In this document: piece after piece, positions 42,961 through 54,985 of the stretch | Layout of the letters: every line of letters begins with the position of its first letter | Position numbering within the stretch: position 1 is the stretch's first letter | Origin: Semisulcospira habei | Taxonomy: Eukaryota > Mollusca > Gastropoda > Semisulcospiridae | Direction: 5' to 3' | Length of the DNA: 64,000 nucleotides | Assembly: GCA_036245525.1 (NCBI GenBank) | Contig: BTPG01000007.1 | Coordinates: forward strand, 122,480,375 to 122,544,374 | Position numbers and translations under genes: made by a program | The notes under the pieces: generated by a model | The model's input: the letters and a program-made list of their open reading frames with translations, nothing else | Told to the model about the DNA's origin: nothing | Database searches by the model: none

Positions 42961-43403
42961 TAGTGCCTGCCAAATCGACCACCGTCAGTGGTCTTCACTC
43001 GCTGCGGACCGTGACACCTGGCGCTCCACCATTTACAAGGCAGCTGTCTCCTTTGAGGACTCGCGCAGAGCTAGCCTTAAAGACAAGCGGATTAGGAGAA
43101 AAAACAGAGATGCCGCACCACAGAACCCTGGCCAGACCTCCCTCTGCAGCCACTGCGGTCGAACCTGCCTGTCCCGGATTGGCCTCCGCAGTCACGAGCA
43201 TGCCTGCAGACGTCGTGGGCAACCCCCATAGACTTTTTTCCTATAGTATCTTCGTTCGCGAAGTCAAGCCAAGAGATAGGCGCCACGCTATTCTGCCACC
43301 ACCCTCAAACTATCATGGTCGATCTGTCTCCTTAATTGTAATGTAGTCCTCAGAGGATAACTCCAATATGTGGGTATTTCGTAACTCGGGCACAATGAGT
43401 TAA
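42865..43403. mobile_element. M1 MITE split at its centre by a LINE 3' end
   Basis: The left arm reaches GGCGCCTATAG at 42955 and the right arm restarts at ATAGGCGCCACGC (43276). The full element runs from TTAACTCATTCTGCCCG to CACAATGAGTTAA. Confidence 0.88.
42956..43275 (+). mobile_element. LINE 3' fragment inside M1
   Basis: On + it encodes the end of an RT polyprotein (TIYKAAVSFEDSRRASLK, SLCSHCGRTCLSRIGLRSH) with a Cys2-His-type zinc-finger-like end, then a stop at 43230. It is a 5'-truncated copy. Confidence 0.8.
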
Positions 43404-43407
43404 AGTA

Positions 43408-43974
<567 letters not shown>

Positions 43975-44204
43975 TTTATTTCTTACTCACCTTTTTCTCG
44001 GCAGTAATCCAATGTCAGGTTGTCTTCGGCACACACCTAGTCACAGCCAAATGGTATCACACGTGTGTCATACATCTTTTCCGCTCAAAGGTAGCAAAGA
44101 AGAAGGACTGTAAGAAAAGCGCTTTAGTTGCTACTTCTGTGATAGAAGAACATTCATCCTCGTGAATTTCGTCAGGTACAGATGTAAATAAACACTTTCC
44201 CTGA

Positions 44205-44312
44205 GGGGGCAGGGGATCTAACTGTTGTCTGTCCAGCGCTGTGATTCCCCTTGGTTTGAGTACTGACAATTCTGCCAGCGCTAGCCTCACCTATCTGGTT
44301 TGTGAGTATCAC
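44205..44312. mobile_element. M4 element
   Basis: GGGGATCTAACTGTTGTCTG, GTCCAGCGCTGTGATTCCCC and the constant tail CAGCGCTAGCCTCACCTATC-TGGTTTGTGAGTA. Confidence 0.7.
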
Positions 44313-44544
44313 GTATAACTCGAGGCAAAATTTGTATCGTTACATTGTTGTGTAATGTTCTGTGCATCTACTGTGGGAAATCAGGGTATTTACCCGATCA
44401 CATATAGTAGATCATGTTTGTGTATGTATGTTTCTCCTGCCTACTTCCTAAGTTCCGGAGAAAGACATGGGTTATATAAGAGACCTGATCCATTCTTTTG
44501 AGGATGGAAATGATTGTCTTATTCTATACCTGCGTATTTCTCTG

Positions 44545-44634
44545 TGGGCTGGCGATTAGGTGCCTGATAGGAGGGGGCAGGGGATCTAACTGTTGTCTGT
44601 CCAGCGCTGTGATTCCCCTTGGTTTGAGTACTTT
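44545..44634. mobile_element. M4 element, partial
   Basis: GTGGGCTGGCGATTAGGTGC to CTTGGTTTGAGTACT, matching the left part of the copies at 42332 and 49610. From 44635 to 45760 there is no gene; G-run 45129-45147 and GGTT repeats 45463-45530 are the only structures. Confidence 0.7.
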
Positions 44635-45761
44635 CTCTGAAAAGAAATGCATCGAAACTTTCTTCCTAAACATCAGTTTTTGCTGAAATCGTGGTTCACC
44701 AGCATTGCACTACATATACTCACAGATTTTTTAGTAGCAGACGTCGCACATTCTCCAAGACCAGAGACACGGAATCCAAGGAGGATTACAGCATCAGTTT
44801 GTTTTCAGCAATGTATGACGTCCTATCGTCACATTTTGGCGTCAAAGTTTCATCCCGAGGGATTGACGTCACAGGACAATACGGAGATATGCGTAATCAT
44901 AAGATGACGTAAACCCCCACTCCTCCCACCCATCGAGTACACATTATTTATGACTAAGAAAGTATCCTTTTGTATTTAGTACTGAGGCAAGTTAGAGATA
45001 TTTCCCTTCTTTGGTCCGAGTCCATGCCCCCTTTTGTCCCGAGCCTGTTCTACAGGGTAAAACATTGCCTTTCGCTGAAATAACTACCACAGCATACTAA
45101 ACATGTTTAAAATGCCTAAGATCAGAATGGGGGGGGGGGGGGGGGGCTAATTATGCAGTCTTTTCAAATATGACATGAAAACGACAGAAGACCACCTAGA
45201 TTGCATAACCCTGCCAAAGACAAAGCCATAAACTGCTCGAATTGTTGATTTTTTCGTGGTAACACATAATCGGAGCATAACCAACGCTTGAGGTATGAGG
45301 TGAGACAGTTCATTCTATGGTTGTATCATTATGCCGCCTGTCCCCCCTAATTTGTTAGTAAGCTAGTTGGTAGCTTATTCCATTTTTTTCAGGTCGACCC
45401 ATCTGGTTGGTTAAAAACCGAGTAATCATCTGGTTCGGATTGTATTGTTCTCAAATTCTTTGGTTGGTTGGTTGGGTGGCTGGTTGGTGGTTGGTTGGTT
45501 GCTTGGTTGGTTGGTTGCTTGGTTTATTAGATGCTTGCTCGTTTGCTCGTTAACTGAACCAATCAAATTTTAGTCGCGGAGAAATGTGACACATCCGATT
45601 AGCATTCCGAATGGCGGAATTGACAGGCATAATGTATACGCGTCTTTTCCGCCAAACTGTATCTTCCGTAGCAGGCAAGAGGTTAACATTACTAAATTCA
45701 GTTTTGTCTCATTAACTATCCTTACTGGTTACTATACTGCATGCACTGCTAATCTACTAAC

Positions 45762-45945
45762 CCCGTAACTACCGGGGCAAGGCGAACGCTATCCAGCTGC
45801 AAGAGACATAAACCCTCATGAATCCCCGCAGTCGCGCGGCTCATGAGGATTACTGTCTGTTGTTTGTTTTGTGTTCTTGATGTCTAATTTTGCCCAATTC
45901 ACATCTGTGATCTTAACGGGAATGTCTGTCAGTGTGCAGTCGGTT
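45762..45945. mobile_element. M2 MITE
   Basis: ACTACCGGGGCAAGGCGAAC then the hairpin GCAAGAGACATAAACCCTCA with a decayed right arm, as in the copies at 8691. Confidence 0.75.
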
Positions 45946-46159
45946 TTTTTTTTTTTATTATTACCGGTAGGGGAGTGGGCAATTACGTAATCGGTAATCA
46001 GTAATCTGCAACGTAAGCGTGGAAGCATTTTTTTTTGTTTTTTTTTTTTGTCATGTTGCTTTCGTAGCCCCCGCCTTCAGTCGGATCATGTCACACATAC
46101 ATTTTGGGGGGCTGTGATGGGGCTAAATGTCGAACCCAAGAGTTCCACACTCAAATATT

Positions 46160-46285
46160 AACCCATTAAGCACCCATTCACTACAGCAGGAGATGGATCG
46201 ACCATGGTAATTCAAGAGTAGTGCAAGAGTGCTAAAATTGTCTCATGTTTAGCTCAGCCCCATCACTCCTTGGAATTACCACATT
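46160..46285. mobile_element. Degenerate M1 MITE
   Basis: TTAACCCATTAAGCACCC and GGATCGACCATGGTAATTC mark the left side; the centre is unlike other copies. Confidence 0.55.
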
Positions 46286-46289
46286 ATTA

Positions 46290-46363
46290 TGATGATGATG
46301 GTTTGGTCGCAGATTGTTTTTGAAATTTGTGTTTATTCAACGTCAAAGAGCCCAGGCTGTCCG

Positions 46364-46446
<83 letters not shown>

Positions 46447-46612
46447 TTGTTTTTATATAGCACCCTTTCCCACATACAGCAAGCTCGGAGCGCTTTACAA
46501 CACATAAAAATAATTTTAAAAGGAGAAAAATTAGAACGCACTCACTCCTTAAATAAATACCTGCTTGCACCACGTAGGCACATTCCTAACACGAAACACA
46601 CACGCACATACA

Positions 46613-46651
<39 letters not shown>

Positions 46652-47330
46652 ACACACACACAGCCTACCTTCATGGGCTACATATGTAAGAAAACAGCCA
46701 ACATTTCCAGGCAGCACAACCAGACTAAGCTAATCTTGATATGCTACCTGGAAAAGATGGGTCTTCAAATTTGTTTTGAAGGTCATTAGGGTAGGGGATA
46801 GACGGACATGCAGTGGAAGGGAGTTCCAAACGTGAGAGGCCTGATAACCGAAAGAACGGGCACCAGCGGTTTTTAGGCTGACTCTGGACTGAACAAGCAG
46901 TTTCTGTGAGCTTGAGCGTAGACTTCTACTAGGATTGTTTGAGGCAAGGGGAAAAGACAGATATGCAGGAAGTGCACTGTCATAGTGTTTGTTTGCCCAA
47001 AGTGGCCAGTTTGTGCTTTATTCTCTGCTTGACAGGTAGCCAGTGGAGATGCTTTAGCAGTGGTGTGACATGATCAGTGCGTTTTTTTGCGAAGGACTAA
47101 CCGGGCTGCATTATTCTGGACACGCTGAATGCCAGTGAGTTGATCAGATGAGATACCAGCAAGGAGGGAATTACAGTAATCTAGAATGCGAGAGCATACG
47201 AGCTGGGCAGTAGTCTTTTCGGTCAGAAAGGATCTGATCATGCCTATTCTGCGGACCTCCAGGTAGGCAGTGCGGCAAAGATGACTAACCTGTTTTTCAA
47301 TCGATAAATTCGAATCATGAATGCAAGCGA
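46290..47330 (-). mobile_element. L2-like LINE 3' fragment with (AAT)n and (CA)n
   Basis: On - the conceptual protein has FLTEKTTAQLVCSRILDYCN, SLLAGISSDQL and VQNNAARLVLRKK (47074-47346), then frameshifted C-terminal sequence, and a 3' end with TGTAAAGCGCTCCGAGCTTG and a TATATAAA-type end running into (ATT)n. Microsatellites: (AAT)n 46364-46446 and (CA)n 46615-46662. The 5' side is cut at an M2 copy. Confidence 0.85.
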
Positions 47331-47332
47331 TG

Positions 47333-47408
47333 TCAGCAAGAGGCATAGATCCTTATTACCCCCGCAACTGCGGGGGCTCATGTGGTTCTATGCCTCTTGC
47401 AATTGAAT
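47333..47408. mobile_element. M2 hairpin
   Basis: GCAAGAGGCATAGATCCTTA pairs with TGGTTCTATGCCTCTTGC around CCCGCAACTGCGGG. From 47409 to 47904 the sequence is A/T-rich without features. Confidence 0.85.
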
Positions 47409-47904
47409 CGCGTTTGCTTTTTTGCGTGACGGGTAAAGGCAAATCATGTTGTAGTCAGTCAAATAACGATTCTCGTAGTTTACACGTTTCGTATTTTATA
47501 AAGATTTTCGCATTTCTCATTAGCTTTATATCTCATAACAAATTTCATAGTTATAACGATTGCCTCAATATTTGATTTTTATGTTGTTGTTTTTTTTTAC
47601 GATTTTCATATTTTCCTCTTCAATTTGTGTATTTTATCAAGTTTTTGTTCGCTGTATTTTTTAATGATTTTTCTATTAAATTTTTTTGTTTACATTAACT
47701 TTGGGGGAAAAGGGTAGGAGGGAGTGAAAGGGTGGGTGAAAATGCAGGTTCGACGATTTCAGTATTTTCTCACGATTTTTTTTTATTCTGACTTTCAGTG
47801 CGCTCGAGATCTCTAATCCTTCCCTGAACTCCAGCGACCCGGCAAAGTTGAACCAGGAATCTTTATTTCAATTTCCGGACAGCTGGTGAACAATATCATC
47901 TGAC

Positions 47905-48118
47905 TTAACCCTCTTAACCCCACGGCCGCATTTCCAAACTTTTGGAGGCGTCGTCTAACGCCTATGTACCACTTATAGGAGATGGATTGATCATGATAAT
48001 TCTAGGGTAGTGCCAGATGAGCTTGGCGCCTTCAGGCGCCAAGCTCATCTGGCACTACCCTAGAATTATCATGATCAGGTCATCTCCTGCTACAGGGTAT
48101 CGGGGCTAAAGGGGTTAA
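47905..48118. mobile_element. M1 MITE, 214 bp, diverged subfamily
   Basis: TTAACCCTCTTAACCCC to GGGGCTAAAGGGGTTAA. The palindrome variant GATCATGATAATTCTAGGG is perfect around GGCGCCTTCAGGCGCC. Confidence 0.88.
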
Positions 48119-48157
48119 ACTGCTCCCTTTTTCTGCTGTTGACTGTAAGCCTGTGTC

Positions 48158-48222
48158 TGTCGGTAGCGGTTTTTGACGCGATGATTCTTGCAGTAATCAT
48201 CGCGACAAAAAACCGCCAGCGA
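48158..48222. mobile_element. M9 palindrome
   Basis: CTGTCGGTAGCGGTTTTTGACGCG pairs with CGCGACAAAAAACCGCCAGC-GACAG around GATGATTCTTGCAGTAATCATC. Confidence 0.8.
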
Positions 48223-48327
48223 CAGGAAAAGGGAAGCTCTCTTTTCTGGATTTTCCTTCTGCGCGTCAGCTGCCTGATAATGGCTCCCCCTTGCTTTTTT
48301 TCCCTCGTTTTGGGGAGTCATCCCTGC

Positions 48328-48762
48328 TGTTACGCTTGTGGTTGTGTTATTCGTTTTAGGGCTACTACATCTGTAGTGTTCTTTTTAATGAATTTTAATG
48401 AGTTTTCGATACCGGTTTTCTTTTCTGATTGGTTGAGTTGTGTAATTTGCCGGATTGTTCTGGAAATCTGCAATAGTATAAAAGAGGGTGCTGGGAAATA
48501 TTTGGAAGCATTGTATGAGAGACGCAGTGTATCAAAGTTTGGATGCATTGTGTAAGACAGTGTGTGTGTATCAAAGTGTGGGTGCATTGTGCTGAGAGTG
48601 CACCGTGAGAATAACGTACCGTTGGAACTGTTACTTCTGTGTGGTCTACAACCTTGTGCCACGTGTGACGAGTTGCAACTGAATGAGGTTTCTTTACAAG
48701 AACCCTACGTGAGTGTGTCTAGTGTGACTGCATCATACTACGACCGCGACTACCACGTAACG
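48328..48762 (+). mobile_element. Solo LTR, internally deleted
   Basis: TGTTACGCTTGTGGTTGTG to CCACGTAACG. A TATA-like AGTATAAAAGAGG is at 48475. It lacks about 280 bp of U3 present in the copy at 16344. Flanks CCTGC and CCTGA suggest a short target duplication. Confidence 0.82.
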
Positions 48763-48835
48763 CCTGATCTCTCTGGTCCCGAGTCTTCTAGGTGGTTGGG
48801 ATGGCCAAAATGACAAGCTTGCTCAATATAGCATG

Positions 48836-48970
48836 AAATTTCCTGGTAAATCGAAGTGGCACAGTTGCAGTACGCCTGAATTCATCAGTGTTCAGTTTGT
48901 ATTTTATAGCTGTCCCTGTTCCCATAACCCACCCGTTATGGCGGTCCAGTATCACTCTAATGCTGTATAC
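48836..48970 (+). mobile_element. SINE body fragment
   Basis: TTTCCTGGTAAATCGAAGTG and CACCCGTTATGGCGGTCCAG match the body of the SINE at 29996; the tRNA-like head is missing. Confidence 0.7.
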
Positions 48971-48971
48971 G

Positions 48972-49221
48972 TCAACTCATTGTGCCCCAAGTACGAAATA
49001 CCCACATTTTGGAGATATCCTCTGAGGACTGCATTACAATTGAGGAGACAGATCGACCATGATAGTTTAAGGGTGGTGGCAGAATAGCTTGGCGCCTATG
49101 GTTTAAGGGTGTTGGCAGAATAACTTGGCGACCATAGACGCCAAGCTATTCTGCCACAACCCTTGAACTATCATGGTCGAGCCATATCTTGCTGTGGTTT
49201 GTCGCGGGCAGAATGAGTTAA
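48972..49221. mobile_element. M1 MITE with a duplicated arm segment
   Basis: The left arm repeats a GTTTAAGGGTGNTGGCAGAA unit twice before the loop. The right end GGGCAGAATGAGTTAA lies at the edge of the inverted duplication. Confidence 0.85.
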
Positions 49222-49880
49222 ACCCCAAACTAACCGCTAACTGACCGATTTCATAGCGAGGAACATAATGTCGTCGGGTTCACGTACGCTGTACTTTGCC
49301 AACTGGCCCGAGTATCGTCACCTCATTGGGTGATTACTTTCGCGGCGAACGACAGAGAACAGCCCAGTGCGCAAAAAGACATCAGACTTACGTCGGACCC
49401 TGTCGGCTCGCGCATATTCGTGCGCAGGCCGACAGCGGCGCGACGTCTGCATGATGACCGTTTGCTTGCTGTTATCGCCAACTGAGGACTGAGTTTATCA
49501 CTGATATGAGATGAATGGATTAGGTTAGATCAGAACATAAGAAAAGTTAAACTTTTGTTTTTAAAATCTATTTCTACCAGTAATAAGGATGTATATGAAC
49601 GTCTTGTACTTTACCTGTGTATTTTACTGTGGGCTGGCGATTGGGTGCATGATAGGAGGGTGCAGGGGATCTAACCCCTGTGTGTATGTCCAGAGCTGAG
49701 TAATCCCCCTTGGTATGTGTACTGTTCTACCAGCGCTAGCCTCACCTATCTGGTTTGTGAGTACCAGTAATGTTGTTTCCTATTGTTGATCGTAGTGAAC
49801 TTTAGCTTTAGTAAAATTTGAGGGGGGCTGGGGGGGGGGGGTGTCAGGAACCATCTCCCACCCCCCATACTCCCGCAAAG
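49150..49880. repeat. Inverted duplication, right copy
   Basis: Reverse complement of 42170-42960, with M1 end, M3 (49368-49470) and M4 (49610-49765) in mirrored order, then the G-run 49830-49841. Confidence 0.88.
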
Positions 49881-50090
49881 TGCGCTAAGGAATTTCGGGA
49901 ATGACAGAGGGAGTTTCGTGGCGCGAAGTATTACCAATACTCTCTTGGTATTACCTGCCCGTATAAACGGAAGAAATGGCAGAGGAGTTTCACGGAATGA
50001 CAGTGGGAGTTTCAGTCTCTGGATAGGCTGTTTGACATCGGAATGCGCAACGGGTTTTTTCAGACACTGCACACACACAAAAAAAAAAAG

Positions 50091-50165
50091 CTAATCTGGC
50101 ACTACCCTTGAATTATCATGGTCGATTCATCTCCTGCTGTAGTGTGTCAGGGCTGAATGAGTTAA
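50091..50165. mobile_element. Right half of an M1 MITE
   Basis: CTAATCTGGCACTACCCTTG to GGGCTGAATGAGTTAA; the left half is absent and an A-run precedes it. Confidence 0.8.
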
Positions 50166-50261
50166 AGATGAACACACATGAAATAAATACGGGAAAACTG
50201 TACTCACTCCCTTGTGTATAGGCCATATTTATTTGTGTGCTTGTGTGTGTATGAATGTAAG

Positions 50262-50267
50262 TGTGTT

Positions 50268-50357
<90 letters not shown>
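50262..50357. repeat. (GT)n microsatellite
   Basis: About 45 GT units just before an M3 copy. Confidence 0.95.
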
Positions 50358-50359
<2 letters not shown>

Positions 50360-50383
50360 TTGTTGATGGACGCTCAATGGCTG

Positions 50384-50521
50384 CCCAAAGCGCAAAAGGG
50401 CATCGGGCCGACGTCGGCCGCTGTTGTTCCGCGCACGTGCGGGACGAGATTGTGCAACCCCTCATCCAGCCAGCTCTCCATGCCATAGGCGACAATGCTG
50501 TTCTGAGGATGACGCTTTGGG
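50384..50521. mobile_element. M3 MITE carrying a captured Tc1 transposase fragment
   Basis: The ends are normal M3 (CCCAAAGCGCAAAAGGGCATC and ACGCTTTGGG). The centre, 50441-50513, is not M3: it matches 51700-51773 of the Tc1 transposase with one substitution and one deleted base. Confidence 0.88.
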
Positions 50522-50671
50522 TAGTTTATTTATTGGTTGATTGTTCCATTAAGTGAACGATTAATTTGTATCAATTGTCTGACTCCTACACAAGCCAACG
50601 TGCATGCTCTTTGTCCTATAACTTTACAACATCAACGAGAAATATCAATACAACGGTTCAAGAGTCCAAAA

Positions 50672-52298
50672 TATACTTATGTTCAAAACGTAAGGGCCAC
50701 CCCACTTTTTGTGTCATGTTTATCGTCGCAAGTACGCTAATAAAATACAGTGTTCTTTCGATCCAAAAGGGTTTAAAAGTGTACGTAGACAGTCCACTGT
50801 ATAGGGAACAATAGCCAACAATTCATCAATTTCCAAGAACGTGTCAAATGCACGTGAAACATCGTCAGTTTTTTTTTTTAAAAGCTGTGCGATATTGGCA
50901 AGCGTACGAAAGGCAGGCAGCTGGAAAAACTCGGTAAAGTCGTGATGCACGTGCTAACGGGGTCAGTTGTGAACACTTAGCACTTCTGTTTCGCTACAAA
51001 TACCGGTACACTAGGGGCATAACTGTCACTTTCCTAACCATGCCACGACGACGAAGCCTGACGCCAGTAGATCAAAGCCGGGAGCTAGCATGGCTGCAGG
51101 ATGGAATTTCCCGACGAGAAGTTGTGAGACGTTTTGGGGTGTCCCATTCAGTGATCCAAAGGCTGCTGGCACGATTCCAAGAAACTGGAAGGGCAGAACG
51201 ACGACCCTGCTCAGAACGCCCGCGCTGCACCAGCAGAAGGGATGACAGATACCTCTGTGTGGCGGTTCTGCGCGACCGAACTGTCAAGTCAAACACTGCG
51301 ATGTCAACTGATGCAAGCTGCAAACGTTAACCTCAGTAGAAGCACAGTCTGTCGACGTCTGCGCGAAATTGGTCTGGCTTCATGCAGAGCAGCAGTGAGA
51401 ATACCCCTCACTCCAGCTCATCGCAGAGCCCGGGTTGCCTGGTGTCGTCGACATGTGAAGTGGAACAGACTCCAGTGGACTCAGGTTCTGTTTACTGATG
51501 AGTCACGGTTCACTGTGTCCTTCAACGACGGCAGGGTGAGGGTCGGGAGACGCCAGGGCGAGCGATTCACGGATGGATGCGACCAAGAGATGGATCTCTA
51601 CGGAGGAGGCTCAGTCATGGTCTGGGCAGGCTTCAGCAGAGAAGGCAGGACCCCCTCCACGTCATCCGAGGCACCCTGACTGGCCTGGACGGAGCTATCG
51701 GGACGAGATTGTGCAACCCCTCATCCAGCCAGCTCTCCAAGCCATAGGCGACAATGCTGTTCTGCAGGATGACAACGCTCGACTTTATCGCGCCCGTATG
51801 GTGGATGAGTACCTTGAGCAACGGGCATCATGAGGATGGAGTGGCCAGCTCGTTCACCTGATCTGGCTCCCATCGAGCACCTCTGGGACGTGCTGGGGCA
51901 ACGTGTAGTCAACAACCACCATCCCCACCCCCACCCCCCACCTCAAGGCGTCACCCAGCTGACTCAGTTCCTGCATCAAGAGTGGGAAGAGATCCCACAA
52001 AATCTTCTCCGAACCCTGGTTAACTCCATGCGTCAACGCTGCATTGAATGCTTAGCTGCAAACGGTGGGTACACTCGCTATAGACTGGACCAGTCTTGTG
52101 TGACTTTTCAAATGTGGGGTGGGTGAACATTCTAACGTACTGCTGTTGTTACAATTGCTTGATTTACTCAAAACTTAAATGAAATTGTTACTGAATAAAT
52201 TATTAAAGTACTGACTCCAAGTATTGTTACATTATTTGTGTGGTGTTGTCGGTGCGCCTGCGAGAAAAAGTGGCCCTTAAGTTTTGACCATTAGTATA
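50672..52298 (+). mobile_element. Tc1-type DNA transposon, about 1.63 kb
   Basis: The left end TATACTTATGTTCAAAACG, followed by TAAGGGCCAC, matches the reverse complement of the right end (GTGGCCCTTAAGTTTTGACC-ATTAGTATA). TA borders fit the Tc1/mariner target. One transposase gene with breaks lies between. Confidence 0.9.
51040..52126 (+). pseudogene. Tc1-type transposase, frameshifted
   Basis: The start MPRRRSLTPVDQSRELAWLQ leads a paired helix-turn-helix DNA-binding region (SRREVVRRFGVSHSVIQRLL). Catalytic blocks follow: LFTDESRFTV (first Asp), DDNARLYRARMV (second Asp) and SPDLAPIEHLWDVLG (Glu), about 34 residues apart as in DD34E Tc1 enzymes. Frames change near 51300, 51670 and 51830, so it is not functional. 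In life it would bind the inverted repeats and cut and paste the element at TA sites. Confidence 0.88.
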
Positions 52299-52590
52299 TA
52301 GCTCAGGCGGTTAAGCGTCGGAGCAGGAGAGCGAAGAGAATCGCCGGGTCGTGGGTTCGAATCTCCGTCCCGGCCCCGGTAGCTGGACTCGCAATCTAGG
52401 GGGAAAAGACGGGCTTGTTCAATAGCATGTGCGTTGAAAGGTCCTGGTAAATCAAAGTGGCACAGTTGGAGTGCGCCTGAGTTGATCAGTGTTCAGGTCG
52501 TACTCCTAGGTAAAAGATTTCCCTGTCCCCCATAACCCGCCCGTCAGGGCCGTCCATTATCACTTCGGTGCCGTGGACGTTAAACCCCGA
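52299..52590 (+). mobile_element. tRNA-derived SINE next to the Tc1 end
   Basis: TAGCTCAGGCGGTTAAGCG and GTGGGTTCGAATCTCC are the pol III boxes; the body matches the SINE at 29996. It starts at the TATA that closes the Tc1 element. From 52591 to 53266 there is no gene; a LINE-tail-like stretch, AAAATACACTTTATTGCC, is at 52748. Confidence 0.88.
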
Positions 52591-53266
52591 ACTAACATAC
52601 AACGGTAACAAAAATAAGCACCAAAAAAAGTTACACATTTGGCAATAATCAATGTCTTTTGCCACCACGAACGTGATTTTAAAGACTGTTCACAAGAGAG
52701 TCCGGGTTCGAACCCACCAGTTTTCAAACACAAAGATAAAGATAAGATAAAATACACTTTATTGCCATATGCATAAACATTAGGAATTTTTGTGGAATAA
52801 CTGACGAGCGTCCATATTAAGATGAACACACAAAACATACATACATCACAATCAAGCAAACTCTAAAATACCAAACCACACATGTGTATAGCAGTCACTT
52901 TACTGAATATGCACACACATCTAACTAAAATAAATGTATCGCATAATAAGCATATTCTGACACCAAAAACCGCCAAGTGAGCCGCAATGAAAACAGATTA
53001 ACTAAATCCATATGTATTTATAAAACTGTATATCCTGTCTAAGAAATCCTGTCTAACCACAATCTGACAATCTGACACTTTGGGTCCTTGAAATTTTCGG
53101 TTGTATTGACAACTGAGATTTCAAAATCACTGGTCGATCATGCACACTTCTCTCCCCTGACAGTGCTATTATCTACTTTACTTTGTATGACCTTCCTAAA
53201 ATATTAGCACTGGCACTCTCCCATTTTCTTTCCAAAATTACTTGTTTTTCAAGATAAACTGGTGAA

Positions 53267-53494
53267 TTAACCCATTCACAACCAAGAAAAAAGTGAACAC
53301 GATCTAACTGCAAGAGGCATAGATCCTCATGAGCTCCCGCAATTGCGGGGGCTCATGAGGATCTATGCCTCTTGCTGAAACCAATTCGTATGTATGTTCC
53401 TTGGACGGTCGTGGTTTTTGCTTTACTAAGAAACAAAGATCTGAAGAAACAAAAACAACAAGATGCGTCCAGTGGCAAGGAAGGGGTCAATTAA
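53267..53494. mobile_element. M2 MITE, full, 228 bp, TTAA at both ends
   Basis: TTAACCCATTCACAACC to AAGGAAGGGGTCAATTAA. The central hairpin GCAAGAGGCATAGATCCTCA with complement around CCCGCAATTGCGGG is almost perfect. This is the best full-length M2 in the window. Confidence 0.9.
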
Positions 53495-53535
53495 CCTGTT
53501 CGCTGCCATCGACTACCAACCTGAGTACACGCACT

Positions 53536-53537
<2 letters not shown>

Positions 53538-53625
<88 letters not shown>
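53538..53625. repeat. (CT)n microsatellite
   Basis: About 44 CT units. A piece of the retroposon seen at 24645 follows at 53737-53795 (CACCCGGGCCTGCCCTGG). Confidence 0.95.
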
Positions 53626-53629
<4 letters not shown>

Positions 53630-53802
53630 CCATTTTTTTAACCATGTAATTTCGTGTAAATACCCGATGCACATATGTATAAACATTGATTTCTGTTTAC
53701 ATTTTTTTCTTGTAAATGTATTATTACTTTGTACTTTTCCCCACCCGGGCCTGCCCTGGAGACTTGGATGGGGTTAACTACTTTTTTTTCTCGCCAGGCA
53801 TT

Positions 53803-53869
53803 GTGTGTGTGTGTGTGTCTGCGTGAGTGCTTGCGTGCGTGCGTGTGTAGTGCGTATGTGCGTGCGTGC

Positions 53870-53946
<77 letters not shown>
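53803..53946. repeat. (GT)n microsatellite
   Basis: GT/GC dinucleotide repeat next to the (GTCAAA)n tail of a LINE. Confidence 0.95.
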
Positions 53947-53947
<1 letters not shown>

Positions 53948-53948
<1 letters not shown>

Positions 53949-54985
53949 AAAGTCAAAGTCAAAGTCAAAGTCAAATCGTTTATTGTTGTGGGCCCCTTCA
54001 ACATGAGGTGAACCGTAAGCATGTAAAATGTTCAGTAACACACGCTGATTACATAATTATAAGCTTTGCAAAAGATATCATCACGCGCTTTTCAAGAATG
54101 TTACAAATCTGCCTCGGTTACATCTGCCATAATTATGCTCTAGATATTCTCCTCTTATCCTCATTGCATTGCATTGCATACAAAGATTTCAAGTTTTGAG
54201 GTTGCAGCTTTGTCGTTGCAACACATAAGATATTCAAATGAATGAAAACCACGGAGATACTCATAATTTTTTTTAATGTACTTGTTCCGAATGGCTGTAT
54301 ACAACTGGCAGTCAAAAATCATGTGTCTCTCGTCTTCTACAAGGTCCTCACAGTAACAGCACTGCTTGTGTGAGTCCCGAGCATTGACGTTTCTAAAGGC
54401 ACTCCCATTGATGGGTAACAATCCAAGGCGAAGCTGTCTCTGAAACGCTTAATAGTGACAAAATCAGAGTACTTTTCAGCTTCCACACTTAGCTTGTAAG
54501 ATCTGCACATTGTATAGGTGTCACTGTTAGACACTGAAGAAGACCAGTCCTGCATGAACATATCAATACATCTTTGCTTAAAAGCAGACAAAAGTGTTTT
54601 TTTACAACCAACTCCTTGTTGATCCCAGACATACCCAAAGCCACATTCGTACAGAGTTTTCTTTACTCTAGAAACCCAACACTGTTTACCACGCTCATTC
54701 ATACTGAGCAGCATATTGTATCCCTGCTTTGGTAATCTACCAGTCTCCATTCTCAGCAGCTTCAACCAGTACACCATAAAACGAAAATAGCTGTTTACGT
54801 ATAATGGGAATCAATCTGTTTCACCATAGATAAACTTGTTTGAAGTTTTCAAATGGACATTCATAAATCGTTTGCAAGCAAAAGTGTGTACTCTCTCAAA
54901 ATTTTCAAAACCCTGTAGCCCCCAGACTTCAGACGCGCACAATAAAACTGACTGGACTTGCGTGTCAAAGATCTAATAAAAAAAA
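53948..54985 (-). mobile_element. LINE 3' fragment
   Basis: On - the conceptual protein includes FMVYWLKLLRMETGRLPKQG, then a frameshift and LRLGLLPINGSAFRN and CCYCEDLVEDERHMIFDC, a zinc-knuckle-like region typical of LINE RT C-termini. The 3' tail is a repeat of TTTGAC. From 54986 to 55560 no feature is seen. Confidence 0.78.

Noticed and set aside
43995..44041. Possible small exon on - ending at a GTGAGT donor
   Set aside because: The acceptor side is weak, the frame is only about 15 codons and no partner exon was found.
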